Shown here in pieces: positions 25,019-33,681 of a stretch of 51,193 nucleotides of DNA. Below the pieces are notes generated by a model. That model was not told the origin of the DNA. It did no database searches and saw only the letters and a program-made list of their open reading frames with translations. The position numbers and the translations under genes are program-made. Source of the stretch: Pseudomonadota bacterium. Lineage in GTDB: Bacteria > Pseudomonadota > Alphaproteobacteria > Sphingomonadales > Sphingomonadaceae. Location: positions 1 through 51,193 of the forward strand of contig JAFAEZ010000113.1 in the NCBI GenBank assembly GCA_023423775.1, read 5' to 3'. How positions within the stretch are numbered: position 1 is the stretch's first letter; each line of letters starts with the position of its first letter.

Positions 25019-25453
25019 GTGTTGGACGAAGAATTTGGGGCAATCGTAGACTGGGCGGTCTTTTCGCGCACCCGGACCGAACTCGGACCGGGCTTCGTTC
25101 GCATTCTCGGCTATTTCCGGGAGGATGGCGAGAAGTCCGTGGCGCGGATCGAGGACGCGATGCAGCGTCGCGATTCGACGGGCCTCGTGATTCCGGCCCA
25201 CACATTGAAATCCGAAGCCCGTCAGTTCGGCGCCGAGCCGCTCGGCGAGCTGGCTGAGGAAATCGAATTTGCCGCGCGTCGGGCGGTCGAATCGCGGATC
25301 TTCCCGGACGAACTGATCCCGCATGTTGCGCGGCTGCGGACGCTCTATCAGCGGACGATGGAATTGTTCGACAAAGAGATCAATCCGCTCGCCCAGCGCC
25401 GCCCCGCCTTCGGCCGCGCCGGCGCCAGCAACCAGGATTTCGGCCGGATCTGA
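25019..25453 (+). CDS. Hpt-domain phosphotransfer protein
   Basis: 144 residues. A histidine phosphotransfer domain fills most of the protein, with phospho-histidine H61 in PAHTLKSEARQFGA, the standard H-x-L-K-x-x-x-x-x-x-G pattern. There is no kinase or receiver attached. In Caulobacter-like bacteria a free Hpt protein (ChpT or others) relays phosphate to regulators such as CtrA, but the sequence here is a canonical Hpt rather than a ChpT-type degenerate kinase. Start is GTG 25019 (TTG 25022 is possible). It ends 13 bases from the convergent DUF418 gene. No paired kinase is adjacent. Confidence 0.85.
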   Translation: MLDEEFGAIVDWAVFSRTRTELGPGFVRILGYFREDGEKSVARIEDAMQRRDSTGLVIPAHTLKSEARQFGAEPLGELAEEIEFAARRAVESRIFPDELIPHVARLRTLYQRTMELFDKEINPLAQRRPAFGRAGASNQDFGRI

Positions 25454-25466
25454 TCCGGCCCGCCGC

Positions 25467-26720
25467 TCAGGCCGCCGCCGCGCCGCGCCGCATCGGCTGG
25501 ATCGCGCCGCGCGCGAGCGTGCGCCACAGCCATTCGAACGGCCCGTAACGATAGCGGTCGAGCCACGGCTTCGACCATAAGAGCATCAGCGCCCAGCCGC
25601 CCAGAACCGGCAGCCACAATTCGGCGCGGCTCAAGTGGCCGAACCTGCCCAAGCCGTAGCCGTAGAAGAGGGTGGTCATCACCAGGCTCGTGCCGAGATA
25701 ATTGGTGAAAGCCGCGCGGCCGGCAGCGGCGATGCGGTCGACGAGCGCGCCGCCACGCCGGGTCAGCAGGATGATGAGCGCCGCGATTGCCACGATCATC
25801 ACAGGGCGGATCAGGATCGTCGCGGTGGACGACAATGCGAACAGCAAGGGCAGACTGAAGCCATCCCGGACCAGCAGCCAGGCGAGCAGCGCATAAGCGG
25901 GAACGCCGATGGCGAAGCCGCCGATGGCGACGCGACGATAGGTCCGGTCGCTCCACGCGCCCGCGAGGAAGCCGGTTTTGAGCGCAGCCATGCCGAACAG
26001 CATGTAGCCGAGCGTCTCCCACCCGGTCAGCAGCAGGGACACGAGCGGGGTGGTCAGTTCCTCGGTGAGACGATGGGCAAGGATGCCGCCATAGCCGCCG
26101 CGATAGGTCGCCAAAATCTCGGCCAGGGCGCTGGGGGAGGGGGTTCCCAGCTCCGATTGCACGCTTGCCCAGGCCTGGATCGCCTCCGCGCTCGCCGCGG
26201 GCGCTGCGGCGGCCGCGTCGGCCTGGAAAAGGGTCATGCTGATGAGGGCGTAGAGAAGGAACTGGAAGGTGACGAGGCCCAGGCCCAGACCGACCAGCGT
26301 CCGCGGAGCGCTCTGGTGGAAGAACCAGGCGAGCATCCCCACGACCGCATAAAGGGCGAGAATGTCGCCCGACCAGATCAGGTAGAAATGAACCAGCCCG
26401 AAGCCGAGCAACCACGCCATGCGCCGGAAATGGACCGCGTCGCCGCGCTCGCCGGCGCGTTCGATCACGAGCAGGGTGCTGGCGCCGAACAGGAAGGAGA
26501 AAAGACCGCGCATCTTGCCGTCGATCAGCACGAAACTGAAGATCCAGGAGGCGAGGTCGGCGCCGCTTTCCATGCCGTAGGCGAACGGGTTCGAATAGGC
26601 CTGAACGGGCATCGCGAACATCACGATGTTCATCGCGAGGATGCCCATCACGGCGACGCCGCGGACGATGTCGAGGGTCGCGATGCGCGAGGTCGCGGCG
26701 GTCATCGCGCAACGCTCCAC
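25467..26720 (-). CDS. DUF418-family integral membrane protein
   Basis: 417 residues with about ten hydrophobic segments. It starts with the family pattern TLDIVRGVAVMGILAMNI and ends with the DUF418 domain, including GRAAFTNYLGTSLVMT, LPVLGGWALML and the closing YGPFEWLWRTL. Such proteins sit in the inner membrane and resemble acyltransferase-3/heparan-alpha-glucosaminide acetyltransferases; a function is not established. The start is GTG 26720, because AGGAGG lies exactly seven bases upstream; ATG 26705 lacks a comparable site. It lies downstream of bfr in the same direction, separated by 55 bases. Confidence 0.88.
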   Translation of the reverse strand: MERCAMTAATSRIATLDIVRGVAVMGILAMNIVMFAMPVQAYSNPFAYGMESGADLASWIFSFVLIDGKMRGLFSFLFGASTLLVIERAGERGDAVHFRRMAWLLGFGLVHFYLIWSGDILALYAVVGMLAWFFHQSAPRTLVGLGLGLVTFQFLLYALISMTLFQADAAAAAPAASAEAIQAWASVQSELGTPSPSALAEILATYRGGYGGILAHRLTEELTTPLVSLLLTGWETLGYMLFGMAALKTGFLAGAWSDRTYRRVAIGGFAIGVPAYALLAWLLVRDGFSLPLLFALSSTATILIRPVMIVAIAALIILLTRRGGALVDRIAAAGRAAFTNYLGTSLVMTTLFYGYGLGRFGHLSRAELWLPVLGGWALMLLWSKPWLDRYRYGPFEWLWRTLARGAIQPMRRGAAAA

Positions 26721-26775
26721 GGGCGAACCTCCTGCGCGGGAGCATATTGCCGGCAGGAGGACCGCAAGGGGTGGA

Positions 26776-27255
26776 TCAGCCCTCGATCGGCTTGGACTGG
26801 AGCTGGATGTAGTTCTGAAGGCCCATCAGCTGGATCATCTCGAGCTGCTTCTCGAGATTGTCGACATGCTCCTCCTCGTTGGAGAGGATCTCGGAGAAAA
26901 GGTCGCGGCTGACATAATCGCGCTTGCTCTCGCAATATTCGATCGCGTTGCGGAGCTGGATGCAGGCCTCGCGCTCGAGCTCAAGGTCGGAGCGGAGCAC
27001 CTCCTCGACATTCTCGCCGACGCGCAGGCGGCCGAGCATCTGGAAATTGGGCAGGCCTTCGAGGAAGAGGATGCGTTCGGCAAGCCGATCGGCATGCTTC
27101 ATCTCGTCGATCGATTCCTCGCGCTCATAAGCGGCGAGGCGGCTCACCCCCCAATTGTCGAGCATGCGGTAGTGCAGCCAATATTGGTTGACCGCGGTGA
27201 GCTCGTTCTTGAGCGCCTCGTTGAGAAATTCGAGGACCTTGTCGTCGCCCTTCAT
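26776..27255 (-). CDS. bfr: Bacterioferritin
   Basis: 159 residues. Bfr forms a 24-subunit shell that oxidises ferrous iron and stores it as mineral. All di-iron ligands are at the standard numbers: E18, E51, H54, E94, E127 and H130 by position and pattern (KNELTAVNQYW, DEMKHADR, NEEEHVDNLE). The haem-ligand methionine M52 is present, so this is a haem-binding bacterioferritin rather than a plain ferritin. AGGAGG stands just before the ATG at 27255. The bacterioferritin-associated ferredoxin gene lies just upstream in the same direction, with Fur-box-like sequence between them. Confidence 0.96.
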   Translation of the reverse strand: MKGDDKVLEFLNEALKNELTAVNQYWLHYRMLDNWGVSRLAAYEREESIDEMKHADRLAERILFLEGLPNFQMLGRLRVGENVEEVLRSDLELEREACIQLRNAIEYCESKRDYVSRDLFSEILSNEEEHVDNLEKQLEMIQLMGLQNYIQLQSKPIEG

Positions 27256-27337
27256 GGGACCTCCTATTTTTGGAGATACCTACAGGTTCCGGGCGGGGAT
27301 TTCACCCTAAAAAATGGCGGAAAACCGGCAAAAATTC

Positions 27338-27352
27338 GCAAATGAGAATGCT
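27338..27352. promoter_or_regulatory. Possible Fur-box half-site before bfr
   Basis: GCAAATGAGAATGC resembles one arm of the classical iron box (AATGAGAAT repeated or inverted). It lies at the 3' end of bfd, about 85 bases upstream of the bfr start, in an AT-rich gap with two other short A-runs. The second arm is weak, so the match is only partial. Confidence 0.4.
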
Positions 27353-27521
27353 AAGCGGTCGCACGCTCGGCGGCTATGATCTGCCGTGCGAAGGGAAAAC
27401 ACTGGCCGCACTTGGCGCGACGGCCGAGCGTCGCATAGGCGCTGGACGGGCAACCGGCGCCATCGCGGCAGGCCTTGCGCACGTCATTTTCCCGGATGGC
27501 ATTGCAAACGCAGACAATCAT
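27351..27521 (-). CDS. bfd: Bacterioferritin-associated ferredoxin
   Basis: 56 residues, easily missed because of its size. The translated start MIVCVCNAIREND and the later KCGQCFPFARQI give four cysteines, C4, C6, C38 and C41, the C-x-C...C-x-x-C set that binds the [2Fe-2S] cluster in Bfd. Bfd docks on bacterioferritin and passes electrons to the ferric core through its haem, releasing iron when the cell is starved. The ATG at 27521 has AGGGAG about 10 bases upstream. It lies 95 bases upstream of bfr, same strand, which supports the identification. A Fur-box-like palindrome lies just upstream, fitting iron repression. Confidence 0.93.
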   Translation of the reverse strand: MIVCVCNAIRENDVRKACRDGAGCPSSAYATLGRRAKCGQCFPFARQIIAAERATA

Positions 27522-27556
27522 GCCGCTCGTCTCCCTGACGACTCGGCAATAGCGCT

Positions 27557-27575
27557 AATGCGAACCAGTCGCAAT
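27557..27575. promoter_or_regulatory. Candidate Fur box before bfd
   Basis: AATGCGAACCAGTCGCAAT contains the inverted arms TGCGA and TCGCA around a five-base centre, with flanking AAT/ATT, a form that resembles Fur boxes of alpha- and gammaproteobacteria. It is 36 bases upstream of the bfd ATG and just after the DUF3052 stop at 27579, so it could control the bfd-bfr unit alone. Confidence 0.5.
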
Positions 27576-27578
27576 ACA

Positions 27579-27992
27579 CTATCGCCGATCCTTGCGGATG
27601 ACGAGTTTCAGGCCAGACCACGTGGCATCAACGGCACACACTTTGACGTCGACGAGGCCGAGCGGGAGGGCGAGCTCGCGAATCACGTCCTCGGTGATAT
27701 CGGTTGGCACCTTGGCGGCCTTCTTCGGCCAAGAGACCCAGAGGAAGCTGTTTGAAGGCATGAGAGCCCGGAGGTGCGCCAGTTTCCGCTCCAGGTCCCC
27801 GCGCCAGCTAACGAAAATGTGAGCTGCATCAAAAACATGCTCTGGCGCCTCGAGCAGATCGATCTGAACTGATTCCAACTCTGCCAAGACGGTTTCCGGA
27901 GCTCCGTCGAACCAGACATGCATACCATCCTTCAATGACAGCTTGCGCGCCAGGGGAGTCCCCGAATAGCCGGCGGAGGGAGCTTCGTTCAT
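27579..27992 (-). CDS. DUF3052 family protein
   Basis: 137 residues. The recognisable family pattern is SAGYSGTPLARKL at the start, LWVSWPKKAAKVPTDI in the middle and VDVKVCAVDATWSGLKLV at the end. The family is small, soluble and of unknown function; the glycine-rich start and SWPKK stretch look like a nucleotide- or cofactor-binding alpha/beta fold, but this is not established. A strong GGAGGGAG site precedes ATG 27992. It follows purL by 36 bases and precedes bfd, so it is probably transcribed with purL. Confidence 0.85.
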   Translation of the reverse strand: MNEAPSAGYSGTPLARKLSLKDGMHVWFDGAPETVLAELESVQIDLLEAPEHVFDAAHIFVSWRGDLERKLAHLRALMPSNSFLWVSWPKKAAKVPTDITEDVIRELALPLGLVDVKVCAVDATWSGLKLVIRKDRR

Positions 27993-28028
27993 GCTCCCTC
28001 CTTAGTGCCCGGCGCGCTTCGTCGCCAA

Positions 28029-30215
<2,187 letters not shown>

Positions 30216-30325
30216 GGCGCGCTCCCTAGCGGGGCAGATCGAGCTTGTCCAAACCGGCGTTCGCGGTTGCGCGACTCCACGACGAGGCAGAGGATGGTGC
30301 GGTCCGAAAAGCCAGGGAGGATCCG

Positions 30326-30796
30326 ATGAGCGTGAACCCGATTCCGCACGGCTATCACAGCGTGACGCCTTATCTCACCGTCGACGGAGCGGCGAAAGCG
30401 ATCGACTTCTATTGCGAAGCGTTCGGCGCGACCGAGGTGCTGCGGCTGCCGATGGGGCCCGACAAGCTGGCCCATGCCGAGATCAAGATCGGCGATTCCC
30501 ACATCATGTTGTCGGACGAATGGCCGGACATGAACATGCTCGGTCCGCTCAATCGGGGCGGCACCACCGCCAGTCTGATGATCTACGTCACCGATGTCGA
30601 TCTTGCTTATGCACGGGCATTGCAGGCCGGCGCCACGCAGGAGCGGCCGGTGGAGGACCAGTTCTGGGGCGACCGGATGGGGACCCTGGTCGATCCGTTC
30701 GGTCACCGCTGGACGCTCGCCACCCATGTCGAGGACGTGTCCGAGGAGGAGATGCAGCGCCGCATGGCCGCCATGCCGCAAATGGCGGACGCCTGA
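30326..30796 (+). CDS. VOC-superfamily protein (PhnB/glyoxalase-like)
   Basis: 156 residues. The start VTPYLTVDGAAKAIDFYCEA is typical of the PhnB-like group of the vicinal-oxygen-chelate superfamily, and the second half ends with the usual TLVDPFGHRWTLATH. Members bind metals and act as glyoxalases, dioxygenases or resistance proteins; many have no known role. H45-region and E/H ligands fit a metal site but cannot be assigned with certainty. I place the start at ATG 30326 after GGGAGGATCC; 27 extra upstream residues are not protein-like. It is divergent from purL and ends at a terminator. Confidence 0.85.
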   Translation: MSVNPIPHGYHSVTPYLTVDGAAKAIDFYCEAFGATEVLRLPMGPDKLAHAEIKIGDSHIMLSDEWPDMNMLGPLNRGGTTASLMIYVTDVDLAYARALQAGATQERPVEDQFWGDRMGTLVDPFGHRWTLATHVEDVSEEEMQRRMAAMPQMADA

Positions 30797-30813
30797 TTCA
30801 CGGGATCCATGAA

Positions 30814-30846
30814 AAAGGCCGGCGGGAGAAGCTCCGGCCGGCCTTT
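30814..30846. terminator. Strong bidirectional terminator
   Basis: AAAGGCCGGC (30814-30823) pairs perfectly with GCCGGCCTTT (30837-30846), and an inner GGAG/CTCC stem can extend it. Flanking A-runs on one side and TTT on the other allow it to stop both the VOC gene and the convergent lipoprotein gene. Confidence 0.85.
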
Positions 30847-30867
30847 GAAAGGGTTACAGGGGAGGGA

Positions 30868-31248
30868 TCAGGCCTTGCAGGTCTGGGTGCCCTTGCCCGG
30901 CGCGGTGTAGGTCACCTCGGTGCCGTTGCCGCTGAGCGAATAGCCCTCGGCGACATACGCCTCGCCGGCTGCGGGCGCGGTCAGCGTGGTCTTCGGACCG
31001 GAGCGCTCGGCGCCGACATGGACCGTGTTGTTGGTGTAGAAGTCCGCATAGAACAGGCTGTTGTCCTTGCAGCGGTAGGTGCGGCTCGCCTGGATCGCGG
31101 GCGGCAGCTCGACCGGCTTGGCCTTGGCGAGCGCTTCCGCCTGCGGATCGGCGGCGTTGCCCGAGATCGTTTCAGGTTCGCTGTTGCAAGCGGCGAGGGA
31201 AAGGAAGGCCGCGACCGAGGCGGCAGCGAGGATACGAGTCTTGTTCAT
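30868..31248 (-). CDS. Small putative lipoprotein, MliC-like C-terminus
   Basis: 126 residues. The signal peptide ends at lipobox LAAC with lipidation at C21. The mature part contains an ordered C-terminal domain of about 70 residues beginning TYRCKDNSLFYADFY and ending GKGTQTCKA, with one cysteine near each end that could form a disulfide. This pattern of small beta-barrel plus paired cysteines resembles the MliC family of lysozyme inhibitors, but the match is weak and the diagnostic SxxY-type motif is not clear. It sits in the outer-membrane lipoprotein pool. ATG 31248 is chosen over 31275 because the signal peptide then begins with MNKTR. Convergent with VOC. Confidence 0.72.
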   Translation of the reverse strand: MNKTRILAAASVAAFLSLAACNSEPETISGNAADPQAEALAKAKPVELPPAIQASRTYRCKDNSLFYADFYTNNTVHVGAERSGPKTTLTAPAAGEAYVAEGYSLSGNGTEVTYTAPGKGTQTCKA

Positions 31249-31361
31249 GATGGTCCCCCTTCGCGAGTGCAGCATCGCGCGTCAAGAATTTTGTTAACGC
31301 TTTTCAGGATCCCAAACCACCTCGATTTCGACCAAGACCCGCGGGGGTTCGACAAGCGCGC

Positions 31362-31664
31362 ATGCCTGGTTTAAGGTCCGCGGCGCTTATGGGACGTATT
31401 GAAGATAGCCTGCGCGGATCCCAACGGGTGCGTATCGGCCTTACCGGACTGGCGTTTGTGTTCGTGCTCGTTTTGCTGGGCGCGGTGTTCAGCAGCCCCA
31501 GCGAGGAGCAGCCGATTACTGCCAACCTGATCGAAATGGGTGGCAATGGCGTCGCCGCGCAGCAAGCGGAGCCGAAGGAACCGCTGGCCGAGCTGGGCGT
31601 AGCCCCCGGCAATGCGGACACCAACATGTCCGGCAACGCCGGGGCAACTTCCACCAATCAATAG
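31362..31664 (+). CDS. Small single-pass membrane protein, unknown
   Basis: 100 residues if it begins at ATG 31362; ATG 31389 (MGRIEDSLRGSQRV) would give 91 and may be the true start. One membrane helix (IGLTGLAFVFVLVLLGAVF) is followed by a low-complexity tail rich in E, P, A, G and N, probably periplasmic. The family is not recognised. Its end overlaps the candidate start of the GldG-like gene by 53 bases and it is the same strand, so the two may be one unit. The gene lies upstream of the cell-division cluster. Confidence 0.6.
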   Translation: MPGLRSAALMGRIEDSLRGSQRVRIGLTGLAFVFVLVLLGAVFSSPSEEQPITANLIEMGGNGVAAQQAEPKEPLAELGVAPGNADTNMSGNAGATSTNQ

Positions 31665-32919
31665 CGCAGCCCTCCCGAAGGTGCTGGGCGGCGCGGCCTG
31701 CTTCGCCGCGGCCGAACTGCTCGTCACCCTCGCCCTCGGCCGCTTCTTCGACTGGGGGCGGGCCGAGGCGCTGCTCTTCTTCGCCTATCGCCCATGGCTA
31801 CTGTTGGTCGCGGTGGCGGCGGTCGCGCATTGGCCGTGGCGCCGGCGAGTGCTGTTCCTGGTGCTGGCGCTGATCCTGGCCGGGGCGGGGGAGAGCCTGT
31901 TCCTGCTCGGCCTCGGCGCCACCCAGCCCTGGACGGAGATGATGCGCGGGCTGGCCGCGGGTGCCCTGCTCGCGCTGGCCTTCGATCTCGTCGTCCAGCT
32001 TTCCCGGCGTCTCTCGCGGTGGGGCCGCTGGATCGGCGCCGCGGCGATCGGCGCGCTGCTGCTACTTCCCGGAAGCCTCCGGCCCTATGAGTCGCTTCTG
32101 ATGGCGCAGGACGTGCGCCCGCTCGATCCCGCCCGGCCCGAATTGATGCTGATGACTGCGCTGCCGATTATCTGGGGAGAAGGGGGCGCCTTCGATCCCG
32201 CGTCGCGGCCGGCTCTAGCCTATCGGATTCTGGACGAAGAATTCCGGATCCGGCCGCTCGATATCCTCGACGACAAAGAACTCGGCGGGAGGCGCCTGCT
32301 GTTGCTCGCGCAGCCGCGGCTGCTCGCGCCGCGGGAACTGGTCGCGCTCGACGACTGGATCCGCGGGGGCGGGCGCGCGCTCATCCTGGCCGATCCGACG
32401 CTAGTCTGGCCGTCCGAGCTGCCGCTGGGCGACAGCCGACGGCCGCCGCCGACCTCGTGGCTGGGACCGCTGCTCGGCCATTGGGGGCTGCGGCTGGATG
32501 CGCCGACAGCGCCCGAACTGGTCATGCGCGACCTCCCCGATGGGCGGCGATTGGCGCTGGCTGCGCCGGGAGGTTTCGTGCGCGAGCGCGGCGAATGCGT
32601 CATCGCACCCGATCGGCTCATCGCCCGCTGCGCGCTAGGACGTGGCACGGCCTTTGTGGTCGCCGATGCGGACCTGCTGCGCGATGCCGTCTGGGCCGGA
32701 CCGGGGCAGGGGCGGCGGCACGACCGGCTCGCCGACAACCCGCTCGTCCTCGCCGACTGGCTCGATGGCCTCGTCGGCGTGCGGCGTCCGCGCATTGCCG
32801 GGGACGTTCAGTGGCTTGCCGGCGACTCCGACAAGGTCCTGGCAACGATGGTGGGCCTGCTGCCGGCCGCGCTCGCCCTGATCGCCGCGTTGTTCGCCGG
32901 GCGACTCCGGCACGGTTAA
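31612..32919 (+). CDS. GldG-like integral membrane protein (ABC_transp_aux type)
   Basis: 435 residues from ATG 31612; GTG 31681 is perhaps a better start, because the first 23 residues are not protein-like and read as a shadow of the small gene upstream. Three or four membrane helices occupy residues 25-160, and one more closes the protein. Between them (about 175-330) is a soluble domain with YRILDEEFRIRPLDI, LLLLAQPRLLAPRELVALDDWIRGGGRALILADP, here split only for description, which resembles the GldG/ABC_transp_aux domain that works with ABC-2-type transporters. No ATPase or permease is nearby, so a partner is missing. The gene ends 270 bases before mraZ. Confidence 0.6.
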   Translation: MRTPTCPATPGQLPPINSAALPKVLGGAACFAAAELLVTLALGRFFDWGRAEALLFFAYRPWLLLVAVAAVAHWPWRRRVLFLVLALILAGAGESLFLLGLGATQPWTEMMRGLAAGALLALAFDLVVQLSRRLSRWGRWIGAAAIGALLLLPGSLRPYESLLMAQDVRPLDPARPELMLMTALPIIWGEGGAFDPASRPALAYRILDEEFRIRPLDILDDKELGGRRLLLLAQPRLLAPRELVALDDWIRGGGRALILADPTLVWPSELPLGDSRRPPPTSWLGPLLGHWGLRLDAPTAPELVMRDLPDGRRLALAAPGGFVRERGECVIAPDRLIARCALGRGTAFVVADADLLRDAVWAGPGQGRRHDRLADNPLVLADWLDGLVGVRRPRIAGDVQWLAGDSDKVLATMVGLLPAALALIAALFAGRLRHG

Positions 32920-32930
32920 TTCGCCCTTAC
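32916..32930. promoter_or_regulatory. CtrA-like site upstream of mraZ
   Basis: TTAA-N7-TTAC, one base from the CtrA consensus, overlaps the end of the GldG-like gene. It is 12 bases before the first DnaA box. A GANTC sequence (33128-33132) lies closer to mraZ. Motif match only. Confidence 0.3.
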
Positions 32931-32941
32931 TTTGAACAGAC

Positions 32942-32950
32942 TTATCCACA
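32942..32950 (+). promoter_or_regulatory. DnaA box (consensus)
   Basis: TTATCCACA is the exact high-affinity DnaA box. It is the first of three similar sequences in the mraZ upstream region, all on the same strand, with starts at 32942, 33012 and 33081. Confidence 0.6.
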
Positions 32951-33011
32951 GGCTAATCCCGCGTGAACTTCTTGCGAACATCGTAAAGAACAAACCACGA
33001 ATACACAGGTA

Positions 33012-33020
33012 TTTTCCACA
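33012..33020 (+). promoter_or_regulatory. DnaA-box-like sequence
   Basis: TTTTCCACA fits the relaxed DnaA consensus TTWTNCACA. It begins 70 bases after the consensus box and is in the same orientation. Confidence 0.5.
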
Positions 33021-33024
33021 ATCT

Positions 33025-33069
33025 GGCATGAAATCCCCACGCAGGGCATGAAAACCCCTTCCATCCCCA
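33025..33069. promoter_or_regulatory. Short repeats, possible MraZ-binding region
   Basis: GGCATGAAA followed by a CCCC tract occurs twice, at 33025-33038 and 33045-33058, exactly 20 bases apart, and another CCCCA follows at 33065. Read on the minus strand these give TGGGG or AGGGG at 10- and 20-base spacing. MraZ proteins bind tandem TGGGN boxes on a 10-base period upstream of their own gene. The reverse orientation and imperfect third box keep this tentative. Confidence 0.35.
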
Positions 33070-33080
33070 CCGCCATGCTG

Positions 33081-33089
33081 TTATCCACT
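33081..33089 (+). promoter_or_regulatory. DnaA-box-like sequence
   Basis: TTATCCACT differs from the consensus only in the last base. It begins 69 bases after the second box and about 100 bases before the mraZ ATG at 33190. Confidence 0.45.
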
Positions 33090-33189
33090 GGCAGGTAAAG
33101 TTCGGGGCACAATCCTGTTGGCCAGGTGAGTCACGCGGCGGCGCGAGAGCGCTTCCGCGAACGGGGAAGCTCCGACCTTTCGAGGGCGG

Positions 33190-33681
33190 ATGAGCGTGGA
33201 ACTGGAACATCTCTTCAACGGAAGCGCACTGAGCGCGGTGGACGCCAAGGGGCGTCTGTCGGTGCCGGCGTTCATCCGTGGGGTGGTGGAGCGCCGCTCG
33301 GACGCCAAGGCCGTCGTCATCGGCATGCATGAGGTGTCGCCCTGCCTCAACGCCTACGACCGCGGCTATGCCAAGATCCTCTACGCCGAAAATGAGCGCC
33401 GCCGCCTCGCCGAAGAGGCTGCGGGCGGCGACCTCGCCGCGCACCACGCCCGCGCGCGCCGCACCTTCGGCCTCACCGAGGATGTCCCTTACGATACGAG
33501 CGGCCGAATCATCCTTCCGCCGATGATGCGTCGCAAGGGCCAGATCGAGGATCTGGCCCTGTTCGTCGGCATCGGCGGCACCTTCGAGATCTGGAATCCG
33601 AAGCTCGCGCTCGAGAGCGCGGACGAGGATCTGCGCGATCTCGCCGCCTATCGGCTCGAAGAGAAGGGGATCGCGCTGTGA
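33190..33681 (+). CDS. mraZ: Transcriptional regulator MraZ
   Basis: 163 residues, typical length. MraZ is a ring-forming DNA-binding protein related to AbrB that represses its own promoter and thereby the dcw cluster. Both diagnostic DxxxR motifs are present, in DAKGRLSVP near residue 18 and DTSGRIILPP near 102, one in each half of the duplicated swapped-hairpin fold. It is the first gene of the division and wall cluster and overlaps rsmH by four bases (GTGA). The 270-base region before it has no gene but holds DnaA-box-like sequences and short repeats. Confidence 0.95.
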   Translation: MSVELEHLFNGSALSAVDAKGRLSVPAFIRGVVERRSDAKAVVIGMHEVSPCLNAYDRGYAKILYAENERRRLAEEAAGGDLAAHHARARRTFGLTEDVPYDTSGRIILPPMMRRKGQIEDLALFVGIGGTFEIWNPKLALESADEDLRDLAAYRLEEKGIAL

